64,000 nucleotides of DNA, taken from JANYLB01 sp963837715. Lineage in GTDB: Bacteria > Actinomycetota > Acidimicrobiia > IMCC26256 > JANYLB01. Of the stretch, positions 17,209 to 26,503 are shown piece after piece (the first letter of the stretch is position 1; each line of letters opens with the position of its first letter). The position numbers and the translations under genes are program-made. The stretch lies in contig CAWIOF010000003.1 of assembly GCA_963837715.1 (NCBI GenBank), positions 62,001 to 126,000 on the forward strand. The letters run 5' to 3'. A model generated the notes under the pieces. That model ran no database searches, was not told where the DNA came from, and worked only from the letters and a program-made list of their open reading frames with translations.

Positions 17209-17975
17209 TCAGCCGCGCTGGGACTCGAGCTTGCGGTTCTTCCACTGCGCCTTGAGGTAGTCCTTGTTCAGCATCGCGATGAAGTCGATGCTGATCTCCT
17301 TCGGACAGGCCTTCTCGCACTCGCCGTGGTTGGTGCAGGAGCCGAAGTAGTCCTCCATGGTGTCGACCATGTTCTGCACCCGGTTCCAGCGCTCGGGCTG
17401 ACCCTGCGGGAGCAGGTTGAGGTGGGCGACCTTCGCCGCGGTGAAGAGCTGGGCCGCGCTGTTCGGGCACGCGGCAACGCATGCGCCGCACCCGATGCAC
17501 GCGGCGGCGTCCATCGCAGCGTCGGACGACCTCCTTCGGCACGAGGATCAGGTTCGCGTCGGGCGCGCTGCCGGTCGGCGCGGAGATGTAGCCGCCGGCC
17601 TCGATGATGTGGTCGAGCGCGGTCCGGTCGGTGGAGAGGTCGCGGATCACCGGGAACGCGGCGGCGCGCCAGGGCTCGACGGTGATCTCGTCGCCGTCGG
17701 CGAACTTCCGCAGGAAGAGCTGACAGGTCGCGGTGCCGAGTGACGGTCCGTGGGCCTGGCCGTTGATCATCATCGAGCACGAGCCGCAGATGCCTTCGCG
17801 GCAGTCGTGGTCGAACGCGACCGGCTCCTTGTTGTCGCCGATGAGGTGCTCGTTCAGCTCGTCGATGAGCTCGAGGAACGCACATCTCCGCGCTCACGTC
17901 GGGCATGTCGTACGACTCGAACGCGCCGGGTGCCTTCGGACCGGCCTGGCGCCAGACGCGCAGCTTGAGGTGCAT
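17209..17975 (-). CDS. sdhB: succinate dehydrogenase iron-sulfur subunit (two apparent frameshifts)
   Basis: The protein starts at ATG 17975 behind GGGAG and reads MHLKLRVWRQAGPKAPGAFE. The plant-type [2Fe-2S] ligands are in CREGICGSCGMMI and TATC; the [4Fe-4S] and [3Fe-4S] ligands are in CIGCGACVAACPN and SCTNHGECEKACPKEI. The frame breaks near 17880 and near 17524; each is repaired by removing one base. It passes electrons from the SdhA flavin to the quinone site in the membrane. The gene lies 17 nt after sdhA in an sdhC-sdhA-sdhB operon. Essential function and perfectly kept cysteines argue that the breaks are sequence errors. Confidence 0.85.
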
Positions 17976-17992
17976 GATCTCCCGTTCCCCTC

Positions 17993-19957
17993 TTACTTGT
18001 AGCTGCGCTGGGCGAGGTGGACGTTCTCGAACTCGAGCGGTTCCTTGTGCAGCGTGGGCGCGGAACCGACGCCGTTCGACTCCCACGCCCCGGCGTAGGC
18101 GAAGTTCTCGTCGTCGCGGAGGGCCTCGCCGTCTTCGGTCTGGTGCTCGACGCGGAAGTGGCCGCCGCAGCTCTCCTCGCGGTGCAGGGCGTCGAGGCAC
18201 ATGAGCTCGCCGAACTCGAGGAAGTCGGACACCCGCCCGGCCTTCTCGAGCGACTGGTTCATCGACTCGTTGTCGCCGAGGACACGCACGTCGTTGTGGA
18301 ACTGCTCCCGCAGGGTGCGGGATCTCCGCGAGCGCCTTCTCGAGGCTCTCGGTGCTGCGCGCCATCCCGCAGTTGTCCCACACGATCTTGCCGAGCTCGC
18401 GGTGGAACCAGTCGACCGAGTGGGTGCCGTTCGTCGACAGGAGCTGCTTGACCTCGTCGCGCACCGCCGCCTCGGCTTCGGCGAAGACCGGGTCGTCGGT
18501 GGCGACCGGCGCCGAGCCGAGCAGCGGGGCCAGGTAGTTGCCGATCGTGTACGGCAGCACGAAGTAGCCGTCGGCGAGCCCCTGCATCAGCGCGCTCGGC
18601 GCCGAGCCGGTTGGCGCCGTGGTCGGAGAAGTTCGCCTCGCCGAGCACGAACAGTCCGGGCACGTTGCTCATGAGGTCGTAGTCGACCCAGAGCCCGCCC
18701 ATCGTGTAGTGGACCGCCGGGTAGATGCGCATCGGCACCTTCTCGGGGCTCTCGTCGGTGATGCGCTCGTACATCTCGAAGAGGTTGCTGTAGCGCTCCT
18801 CGACTGCCTTCGGCCCGAGCCGCTCGATCGACTCGGCGAAGTCGAGGTACACACCGTTCTTGATCGGTCCGACGCCGCGGCCGGCGTCGACCTCGCGCTT
18901 GATCGCCCGCGACGCGACGTCGCGCGGCACGAGGTTCCCGAACGCCGGGTAGCGCCGTTCGAGGAAGTAGTCGCGGTCGGCTTCGGGGATCTTGTCGGCG
19001 GTGCGCTCGTCGCCGAACTCCTTCGGGCACCCAGACGCGGCCGTCGTTGCGGAGCGACTCGCTCATCAAGGTGAGCTTCGACTGGAACTCGTCGCTCGCG
19101 GGGATGCACGTCGGGTGGATCTGGGTGAAGCACGGGTTCGCGAACAACGCGCCCTTGCGGTGCGCCCGCCACGTTGCGCTGGCGTTCGACGCCTTCGCGT
19201 TGGTGGAGAGGTAGAAGACGTTGCCGTAGCCACCCGTGGCGAGCACGACCGCGTGACCGGTGAACGAGCGGATCTCGCCGGTGACGAGGTCGCGGGCGAC
19301 GACGCCGGTGGCGCGGCCGTCGTGCAGGACGAGCTCGAGCATCTCGGTGCGGCGGTAGAGCTTCACGCTGCCGAGGTGCACCTGCCGCATGAGTGCCGAG
19401 TACGCACCGAGGAGCAGCTGCTGGCCGGTCTGGCCCCGGGCGTAGAACGTGCGCGACACCTGCGCGCCACCGAAGGAACGGTTGTCGAGCAGGCCGCCGT
19501 ACTCGCGGGCGAAGGGAACGCCCTGCGCCGCGCACTGGTCGATGATGTCGACGCTGACCTCGGCGAGGCGGTGGACGTTCGCCTCGCGGGCGCGGTAGTC
19601 GCCGCCCTTCACGGTGTCGTAGAAGAGCCGGTGCACGCTGTCGCCGTCGTTCTTGTAGTTCTTCGCCGCGTTGATGCCGCCCTGTGCGGCGATGCTGTGT
19701 GCGCGGCGGGGTGAGTCGTGGAAGGTGAGGAGCGAGACCTTGTAGCCGAGCTCGCCGAGGCTCGCGGCCGCCGAAGCGCCGGCGAGGCCGCTGCCGACGA
19801 CGATGATCTCGAACTTCCGCTTGTTCGCGGGGTTCACGAGCTTCATGTCGAACTTGTGGTCGGTCCACTTGTCGGCGATCGCGCCGGGCGGGACGTGCCC
19901 GTCGAGCGGCGCGTCTGCAACGTCGTATCGGGTGGGGATGTCGAAGCGCGGACTCAT
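17993..19957 (-). CDS. sdhA: succinate dehydrogenase flavoprotein subunit (three apparent frameshifts)
   Basis: About 654 residues once repaired. The FAD motif is IIVVGSGLAGASAAASLGEL; SIAAQGGINAAKNYKNDGDS is the His-flavin attachment region of the B-type fumarate reductase/succinate dehydrogenase family (covalent His presumed in RRAHS); HPTCIPASDEFQSKL and later GGLWVDYDLMSNVPGLFVLG and SDHGANRLGA are catalytic and capping-domain landmarks. Single extra bases near 19025, 18597 and 18319 split the frame. ATG at 19957 overlaps the sdhC stop by 4 nt. It oxidises succinate to fumarate in the TCA cycle. The length and motifs match the SdhC-b558 type complexes of actinobacteria and Bacteroidetes rather than the E. 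coli type. Confidence 0.85.
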
Positions 19958-20734
19958 CCGACGACCCCGGTGACCACCATCAACGGCATGCTCACGTTCC
20001 CGATCGTGATGACCGCGGCGAAGCCGGCGGCGAAGTAGCGGCGCCAGAGGTTGAAGCGCGGGTTGTTCAACCCGAGGCTCTGGAACATGCTCCACGAGCC
20101 GTGGAAGATGTGGATGCCGAGCGCGATGTTGGCGAGGATGTAGATGATCGCCACCGGTACCCGCTGCATGCTGTTGACGAGGTTGTCGTACAGGTCGCCG
20201 CGGACGAAGTCGGGGTTCGCCCACCCCCAGGTGAGGTCGGCGAGGTGGAAGATGATGAAGAGGCCGACGATGATCCCGGTCCAGCGCATCGTGCGCGACG
20301 CGAAGTTGGCGGCCACGTAGTCGCGGTGCGACTGGTACTTCACCGGCCGGGCCTTCATGGTTCATCCGGGTCAGCGAATAGGCCGACTGGATGTGGAAGA
20401 AGAAGGCACCGATGAGGCCGATGCGCAGGAGCCAGAGGAAGACGGTGCGGGGGAGCGCGGGCTCGCCGATCATGCGGAGCCACTCGCCGTACTCGTTCAG
20501 GTGCGAGGCGCCCAGGTAGACCTTGAGGTTTCCGACCATGTGGGCGAGCACGAAGCCCAACAACATGATCCCGGTGATCGCCATCACCGACTTCTTGCCC
20601 ACCGCCGATCCGTAGAAGCGGAGCAGGAACGGGAGCTGGCGCGGCGCCGCCGGCACTGGCCGACCGACCTCGCGGGTGAGGCGGGAGGCGTCGTCGGCCC
20701 CGGCTCGTTGGTCCTCGGTGCTGACTTCTGGCAT
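19954..20734 (-). CDS. sdhC: succinate dehydrogenase cytochrome b558 subunit (one apparent frameshift)
   Basis: About 258 residues with five predicted membrane helices: KKSVMAITGIMLLGFVLAHM, RTVFLWLLRIGLIGAFFFHI, then after the frame change WTGIIVGLFIIFHLADLTWG, PVAIIYILANIALGIHIFHG and AAGFAAVITIGNVSMPLMVV. His residues in four helices (HM, HI, FHL, IFHG) would bind two haems b, as in the single-subunit b558 family. One extra base near 20358 separates RMNH from KARPVKYQSHRDY. The start ATG at 20734 is the first in frame and follows no strong ribosome site. It anchors SdhAB and reduces menaquinone. First gene of the operon. Confidence 0.85.
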
Positions 20735-20905
20735 CGCACGCCCCGCTTGCTCGTACTGCCCCGACTGTCGCGGGAGCCCCGGCCCCCGGGCCCGGTGCGG
20801 CGAACCTAGCCCGACCGAACGCGGCCGGGCTATGCGGAGCCGAGAGCGTGCAGGTGCTGATCGTCGGGGGCTCCGGTACCGGTCGGCGCGTGCCCGCGCC
20901 GCCGG

Positions 20906-20933
20906 TTGGCGCGGCCGGTGCCGCTGGTACGCT
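20906..20933 (+). promoter_or_regulatory. promoter TTGGCG-N16-TACGCT, leaderless start of MoxR-type gene
   Basis: A -35-like TTGGCG and -10 TACGCT are spaced 16 nt apart, and the -10 ends 7 nt before the ATG at 20941. There is no Shine-Dalgarno sequence. Confidence 0.5.
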
Positions 20934-20940
20934 CGCCGTC

Positions 20941-22343
20941 ATGAGTCGACCGGGAACGCTGGGTGAGCTTCGGGCGAGTGGATGGGTCTCGCGCCCGGTC
21001 AAGGAAGAGGTCCGGGCGAACGCCGTCACCAGGATCGCCGCGGGTGAGCCGCTCGTCGACGGCGTGATCGGCTACGAGGACACCGTCCTCCCGCAGCTCG
21101 AGAACGCGCTGCTGGCCGGCCACGACGTGATCTTCCTCGGCGAGCGGGGTCAGGCCAAGACCCGCATGATCCGTTCGATCACCGGCCTGCTCGACGAGTG
21201 GACCCCCATCGTCGCCGGGCAGCGAGATCCTCGACGACCCCTACGCGCCGATCTCGCAGCACGCGCGTGTGCTCGTGGCCGAGCGCGGCGACGAGACCCC
21301 GCATCGAGTGGGTGCATCGCGATCGTCGGTTCGGCGAGAAGCTCGCGACTCCCGACACCTCCATCGCCGACCTGATCGGCGAGGTCGACCCGATCAAGGT
21401 GGCCGAGGGTCGCTACCTCTCCGACGAGCTGACGATCCACTACGGCCTGGTGCCGCGCACGAACCGCGGCATCTTCGCGATCAACGAGCTGCCCGACCTC
21501 GCGGAGCGCATCCAGGTCGGCCTGCTCAACGTGCTCGAAGAGCGCGACGTCCAGATCCGGGGCTACAAGATCCGTCTCCCACTCGACCTCATGCTCGTCG
21601 CGTCGGCGAACCCCGAGGACTACACGAACCGCGGTCGGATCATCACGCCGCTGAAGGACCGGTTCGGATCCCAGATCCGCACCCACTACCCACTCGACGT
21701 CGAGATCGAGATGGACGTCATGGAGCAGGAAGCGGTGCTGCCCTCCGCCGAGGGGCGCACGATCAACATCCCCGCGTTCATGACCGAGATCGTCGCCGAG
21801 ATGAGCCAGCAGGCCCGCCGGTCGCCGCACGTCAACCAACGGTCGGGCGTGTCGGTGCGCCTCTCGATCGCGAACTACGAGACCCTCGTCGCGAACGCGC
21901 TGCGGCGCTCATTGCGCAACGGTGAGACGGAGATCGTTCCCCGCGTCAGCGACCTCGACGCCCTCGTCGCGTCGACCGCGGGCAAGATCGAGATCGAGAC
22001 CGTCGACGAGGGCCGCGACGAACGCGTGCTCGAGCACATCATGAACGTGTCGGTGCTCGAGGTGTTCCGGGCCCGGGTCCGACCCGAGCTGCTCGGCGAT
22101 CTGGTCACCGCGTTCGACGACGGCCGCGTGGTCCACACCGGCGACGAGCTCCCGGCGGCCGACTACGCCGACCTGCTCGGCTCGATGCCCGAGCTCAGCC
22201 CGGTGCTCACCGAGCTCGCCGTGGGCGAGACTCCCGCCGGCGTCGCGTCGGCCGTCGAGTTCGTGCTCGAGGGACTGCACCTGTCGAAGCGCCTGAACAA
22301 GGACGCCGTCGACGGCCGCGCCACCTACCGCGCGCGCCGCTGA
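20941..22343 (+). CDS. MoxR/magnesium-chelatase-like AAA+ ATPase (two apparent frameshifts)
   Basis: About 466 residues after repair. The Walker A region is FLGERGQAKTRMIRS, then LIGEVDPIKVAEGRYLSDE and the Walker B/sensor region NRGIFAINELPDLAERIQ, LNVLEERDVQIRGYKIRLPL and VASANPEDYTNRGRIITPL. One extra base near 21218 and one near 21298 break the frame between VAGSEI, LDDPYAPIS and RIEWVHRDR. The family is the actinobacterial Mg-chelatase subunit I-like ATPase (Rv0958 type), which normally sits beside a von Willebrand factor A protein; here the likely partner is 35 kb away at 57705. The pair is thought to act as a chaperone-like metal or complex assembly machine. ATG 20941 is supported by a leaderless promoter. 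Confidence 0.85.
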
Positions 22344-22349
22344 CCACCA

Positions 22350-22411
22350 CCGATCGCTCCGCTCGCTCGTCGGTACGGACACTCGTCTTCGAGCCTCCGC
22401 TCGTTCCACAT
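22350..22411 (-). repeat. 62-nt intergenic repeat, family 3 copy 1
   Basis: Read on the minus strand it begins ATGTGGAACGAGCGGAG and ends GACGAGCGAGCGGAGCGATC. A related sequence on the plus strand starts at 57646. It lies between the MoxR-type gene and the GNAT gene. Confidence 0.45.
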
Positions 22412-22474
22412 AGGTGCAAGCCGCTCGACTCCAGGCTGAAACCTGTCGGTGACGGGGCCGCGACATCGCGTCGG

Positions 22475-22480
22475 TAGGTT
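22475..22480 (+). promoter_or_regulatory. -10 box TAGGTT, leaderless start of GNAT-TauD pair
   Basis: TAGGTT ends 7 nt before the ATG at 22488. The same hexamer precedes the starts at 45018, 57158 and 63420. Confidence 0.5.
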
Positions 22481-22487
22481 CATCGCG

Positions 22488-22985
22488 ATGTATCACCCGC
22501 CGTTGATCCCACCCGGAACCGACCTCGTGACCGTGATCGAGACGGAGCGGTTCCGCATCCGACCGATGACCGTGGGCGACATCGTCGCCGACTACGAGGC
22601 GGTGATGAGCAGCCCCGAGCTCCTGGGCGCCGCGTTCGGCGACCCCGAGTCGGTGCAGCCGTATTCGATCGAACAGGAGATCGTCGAGCTCGGGTGGCAC
22701 CAGAAGGAGTTCCAGATGGGGTTCTCCTTCACGTTCACGGTCGTGCCGCTCGACGAGTCGACCGCGTACGGCAACGTCTACGTCTTCCCCGCGACCCGTG
22801 GTGACTTCGACGCCGAGGTCTACACGTGGGTCCGTCGCGATCAGCTCGACACCGGGATCGCCGACGAGCTGTTCGAGATCACGACGAAGTGGATCGCCGA
22901 GAGCTGGCCGTTCGAGAAGGTGGCGTACCCCGGACGTGAGATCCCGTGGGACGAATGGAAGGCACTGGAGGAGGCAGCACCGTGA
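22488..22985 (+). CDS. GNAT-type N-acetyltransferase-like protein
   Basis: A 165-residue protein. The segment LVTVIETERFRIRPMTVGDI resembles the first strand of RimJ/RimL-type GNAT proteins, and FTFTVVPLDESTAYGNVYVFP the central beta sheet. A clear acetyl-CoA-binding Q/RxxGxG/A loop is not visible, so activity is uncertain. ATG 22488 is preceded by TAGGTT at leaderless distance. The stop overlaps the GTG start of the TauD-type gene by 4 nt (GTGA), so the two proteins are probably made together in equal amounts. A role in modifying the product or substrate of the oxygenase is possible but not shown. Confidence 0.7.
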   Translation: MYHPPLIPPGTDLVTVIETERFRIRPMTVGDIVADYEAVMSSPELLGAAFGDPESVQPYSIEQEIVELGWHQKEFQMGFSFTFTVVPLDESTAYGNVYVFPATRGDFDAEVYTWVRRDQLDTGIADELFEITTKWIAESWPFEKVAYPGREIPWDEWKALEEAAP

Positions 22986-23948
22986 TCTTCACCGAGGCGA
23001 GTGGCGTCGACATCGACTGCGCCGACGGGACCCGGCTCCACGTGGCTCCCCTCGGCGGTGCGTACGGCGCTCGGATCACGGGTGTCGACATCTCCGAGCC
23101 GCTGCACGATTCGGTCGTGGCGGAGCTCGAGCGCGCGTTCCTCACGTTCCACGTGCTCTGCTTCCCCGACCAGGAGCTCGAGCCGGCCGACGAGGTCCGG
23201 TTCATGCTCTACTTCGACGACGACATCTACGACAACGGCGACACCGTCGCGCACGAGGTGCCCGGCTACCCGCAGATCCAGGTCCTCAGCAACATCGAGA
23301 TCGACGGTGTCGCCATCGGGTACACGAACAAGTTGGGGATGGAGTGGCACTCCGACCTCAGTGGGATGCCGGTGATGCCGCGCGCCTCGCAGATGTACGC
23401 GATCGAGGTGCCGGAGACGGGCGGCGAGACGTACTTCGCCAACGGTCACCTCGCGTTCGAGCTGCTCCCGGCGGCCACCCGAGCGCAGCTCGACGGGCTC
23501 GAGTCGACGTTCAGTTGGAACGCGGTGCAGCGGTTCCTCGCCGAGGCGAGTGGCGGGTCGTGGAAGCCGTACGACGCGGAGACCGCCGCAAAGCATCCCG
23601 ATGTCGTGCGGCCACTCGTGCGCGTCCACCCCGTGACCGGCCGCAAGGCGTTGTTCGTGTCGGAGCGTGAGATCGTCCGGATCTCGGGTCACGACGACGA
23701 CGAGACCCAGGTGCTGCTCCAGGAACTGGTGCAGCACATGACCACGACGCCCGCACGTCGTGTACCGCCACACCTGGTCACCCGGTGAGCTCGTGATCTG
23801 GGACAACCGCTGCATGATGCACAGCGTGTGCCCGTACAACTACGAGGGCCAGCGCCGGATCATGCACCAGCTCAACGGCGCCGACGCGACGTCGGCGGAA
23901 CAGACGATCGCCGTCATCCCGACCCCTGCTCTGGTCGAATCCGCGTAG
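22982..23948 (+). CDS. TauD/TfdA-family 2-oxoglutarate dioxygenase (one apparent frameshift)
   Basis: About 321 residues. The iron-binding HxD is in EWHSDLSG (His123, Asp125), the distal His in DNRCMMHSV and the 2-oxoglutarate-binding Arg in QRRIMHQ. The N-terminal APLGGAYGARITGVDIS and LCFPDQEL segments are typical of TauD/TfdA enzymes. One extra base near 23751 shifts the frame between QHMTTTP and HVVYRHTWSPGELVIWDN. The start GTG 22982 overlaps the GNAT stop and has GGAGGAG upstream. TfdA-type enzymes hydroxylate carbon next to a heteroatom to release sulfite, phenols or amines; the substrate here is unknown. The last five codons and stop come from repeat copy D. Confidence 0.82.
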
Positions 23949-24010
23949 CCGGCTCGATCGCTCACCGGGTCATGGCCCGCGACGGGCCTCCGCCGGCTCC
24001 GCTCCTTCTC
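23931..24010 (-). repeat. 80-nt intergenic repeat, copy D
   Basis: On the minus strand it begins GAGAAGGAGCGGAGCCGGCG and ends with GGATTCGACCAG, exactly 80 nt. It forms the 3' ends of both convergent genes: the last codons of the TauD-type gene (LVESA-stop) and the tail of the phosphoesterase gene (TREGAEPAEARRGP). Confidence 0.7.
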
Positions 24011-25509
24011 TGGTCGGTGCCGGCGTAGCCGCCCGGAGGAACGAGAAGCGCTCGTCGAGCCAGCGCCGGGCGTGCCCGGCGGTCTGGGGCACGTCGTCGG
24101 GATCGTCCCCGACGAGTCGGGCCGCGTTGCGCAACGTCGCCGCACCGAGTTGGGAGACGTGCTGCTTGCGGGCCTCGCGCCGTTGGTGCAGCAGCAACTT
24201 CGCGTCGGGCGCGTCGCCGGGCTCGTCGCCCCGGCTGTGGTCGATCGCGGCGACCGAGGGAGGCGTGATCGACGCCAACGCGTCGGTTCGCGGCTCGGAT
24301 CGGTTGAACGCAACGTCGAGGAGCGGTGCCGCGGCGTCGCGTCTCGTGAGGGCCGGTCCGAGATCGAGGCGCTCACGCATCGTGCGCAGCACCGAGGTGC
24401 TGTGGAACTGGTCTGCGATCACGGTGCCCCGTTCGGTGAACGGCGAGATCACGATCGACGGGATCCGCACCCCGAACCGGTCGAAGGCGAATCCCTGCTC
24501 ACCCGGCGAGTCGTCGGGCACGGGTGCGCCGGGCGGTGGCACGTGGTCGTAGCACCCTCCGTGCTCGTCGAACAGCACCAGCGAGCGCGGTCGACTCCCA
24601 CTGCGGTGACTGCCGCACCGCGTTGTACACGGTGGCGAGGAAGTGCTCTGCGCTGCGGATGTCGGTCGGAGGGTGGTAGTCGTCGAGCTCACCGAACAGC
24701 ATGTTCGGTTCGAGCCACGAGTAGGTGGGAAGCGAGCCGGCGGCGGCGTCGCGGAAGAACTGCTCGCGCGGTGCCGCGTGCTCCTTCCACATGTCGCGGT
24801 GGCGCAGGCCGGCGAGGTTGATCGCGCAGTCGGGCACGACCTGGCTCTTGTCGAAGTAGACCGTCCAGTCGACCCCGTGTTCGGTGCAGCGGCTGAAGAG
24901 GTTCGGCGCATCGTTGTCCCACGCGTAGTTGAGGATGGCCTCGTTGTCGATCTTGCCGAGGCTCGTCGCGGAGTGGAAGAACGACCGGTTCGGGAACGTG
25001 CACGTCGGCGCCTCGCAGAACCAGCGGGTGAACACCGCGTACTCCGACGCGAGGGTGTTGATGACCGGAGCGGTGGTGGGAGTGAACACACCGCCGATGG
25101 TCTGCATCTCGGCGTCGCTGGGCTCCCGACCCTTCTCCCAGCAGAAGTTCCAGTAGAAGTCGAGCGCGAACCCGTCCATCGTCGGGATGGTCCCGGCCGG
25201 CTGCGCGTTGAACGGCGCGGTCATCGGGTCGGGGAAGAGGGGGTACGGACTCTTCCCCGCGTTCGATCCCGGGAGGTACCGGTTGAAGAGCTGCGCGTTC
25301 ACGTTCCCGAACCCCTCGCCGGGATCGGGGAGCGGGGCCCGGTAGTCGTCGGTCGGCGCGACCCGGACCGTTCCCCCCGGGTAGGTCAGGGAGATCTCGC
25401 GGTCGCGGATCGCGTCGGCTGCGTCGATGTGGGGGAGATGGCCGAGCAACGAGTCGAACGACCGGTTCTCGAACATGACCACGACCCACTGCTCGATGCG
25501 TTCCAGCAC
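23970..25509 (-). CDS. phospholipase C / acid phosphatase-type phosphoesterase (one apparent frameshift)
   Basis: About 512 residues of the PF04185 phosphoesterase family. The metal-binding N-terminal motif is VVVMFENRSFDSLLGHLP; later motifs are FHSATSLG, LFDEHGGCYDHVPPPGAP (metal ligands) and GVRIPSIVISPFTERG. One extra base near 24583 splits the frame before LVLFDEHGG. GTG 25509 is preferred because AGGGG stands about 7 nt upstream; GTG 25569 is the alternative. No signal peptide is visible from either start, unlike exported PLCs. The enzymes split phosphodiesters of phospholipids. The C-terminal 15 residues are encoded by repeat copy D. The gene follows an SDR gene by at most 77 nt. Confidence 0.8.
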
Positions 25510-25585
25510 GCGCCCCACCCCTGTTCCGTCCGATACGTGTCGAAACGGATATCGGGTCGTCGCAGCCACCGCTTGAGCGGAGCGG

Positions 25586-26389
25586 TCAGGCGGGGGTCTC
25601 CTCGAAGTCGGGGAGCGACTCGGAGACGTACCACTGGCTGGTCATGCCACCGTCGACGACCAACTCGGCCCCGGTGGTTCCCGACGCGGCGTCGGAGGCG
25701 AAGAACACGCACGCCTGAGCGATCTCGACCGGCTGCAGGATGCGCCGCATCGGGATCCGCTCGAAGTTGGTGGCCATGTACTCGACCATCTTCGGCCCGC
25801 TCACACCGACCATGAGCTCGGTCGCGGTGGCGCCGGGGCTCACGCAGTTCGAACGGATGCCGAACGGGGCGAGGTCGACGGCCATGTTCCGGCTCAGGGC
25901 GAGCAACGCGGCCTTCGAGACGTCGTAGGGCACGAACGGACCGTCGACACCGTGCGCGGCGATCGACGTGATGTGGATGATCGAACCGCCACCGGAGTCG
26001 CGCATGAGGCGCGCGACCTGCTGTGAGAGGAGGAACGGCGCGGTGAGGTTGACCGCGATGACGCGGTCCCACTCGTCGGGGTCGACGTCGAGGAACAACG
26101 CTTCATGATCGGTGGCTGCGTTGTTGACCAATACGTCGACCGATCCCCACCGATCGACCGCTGCGGCGACTGCTGCGTCGCGATCAGCGGCGACGCTCAC
26201 GTCGCCCGCAACCGTGACGCATGCACCGCCCGCAGCCTCGACCTCGGCGACCGTCTGCTCGAGCGCATGCGCCCTTCGTCCGGTGATCACGACGTTCGCG
26301 CCTTCTTCGGCGAATCGCACGGCTGTCGCCTTGCCGATGCCGGTTCCCGCGCCGGTGATGAGTGCAGTCTTTCCCTCGAGTTGCGTCAT
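25586..26389 (-). CDS. SDR family oxidoreductase
   Basis: A 267-residue classical SDR: TGAGTGIGKATA cofactor motif near residue 13, VNNAATDHEA, catalytic Ser in HITSIAAHGVDG, YDVSK (Tyr-x3-Lys) and the terminal GAELVVDGGMTSQWY. The start ATG 26389 has a TACCGT box 8 nt upstream on the minus strand, and MTQLEGKTALITGAG is a normal N-terminus. It is divergent from the first Rieske gene across 114 nt and co-directional with the phosphoesterase. The enzyme family is like glucose- or 3-oxoacyl-type dehydrogenases; the substrate is unknown. Divergent placement beside the Rieske operon could mean it handles a product of that pathway, but this is inference. Confidence 0.9.
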   Translation of the reverse strand: MTQLEGKTALITGAGTGIGKATAVRFAEEGANVVITGRRAHALEQTVAEVEAAGGACVTVAGDVSVAADRDAAVAAAVDRWGSVDVLVNNAATDHEALFLDVDPDEWDRVIAVNLTAPFLLSQQVARLMRDSGGGSIIHITSIAAHGVDGPFVPYDVSKAALLALSRNMAVDLAPFGIRSNCVSPGATATELMVGVSGPKMVEYMATNFERIPMRRILQPVEIAQACVFFASDAASGTTGAELVVDGGMTSQWYVSESLPDFEETPA

Positions 26390-26397
26390 GTTCGCGG

Positions 26398-26403
26398 ACG
26401 GTA
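26398..26403 (-). promoter_or_regulatory. -10 box TACCGT for SDR gene
   Basis: TACCGT on the minus strand ends 8 nt before the ATG at 26389, compatible with leaderless initiation. Confidence 0.4.
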
Positions 26404-26466
26404 CCGACTGTCGCGCGGCGCCCGGTTCCCTGCGTGTTACGGGACGGAGAAGTCACCGCGGTGCGC

Positions 26467-26496
26467 TTGAGGGGACGCGCGCGCGTCCCGGATACT
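26467..26496 (+). promoter_or_regulatory. leaderless Rieske-operon promoter with 18-bp palindrome in the spacer
   Basis: TTGAGG (26467-26472) and GATACT (26491-26496) are 18 nt apart, and the -10 ends 7 nt before the ATG at 26504. The spacer is almost wholly occupied by the perfect 18-bp palindrome GGGACGCGCGCGCGTCCC (26472-26489). A protein bound there would cover the promoter core. No Shine-Dalgarno is present before 26504. Confidence 0.55.
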
Positions 26497-26503
26497 GGTC
26501 GGC

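Noticed and set aside
17209..20734. sdhCAB as a decaying pseudogene cluster
   Set aside because: All cofactor ligands and helices survive and every break is repaired by removing one base, which fits sequence error better than decay.
21198..21300. Programmed frameshifting in the MoxR-type gene
   Set aside because: Two nearby +1 breaks without a slippery site or stop-codon arrangement, and the same type of break in many unrelated genes.
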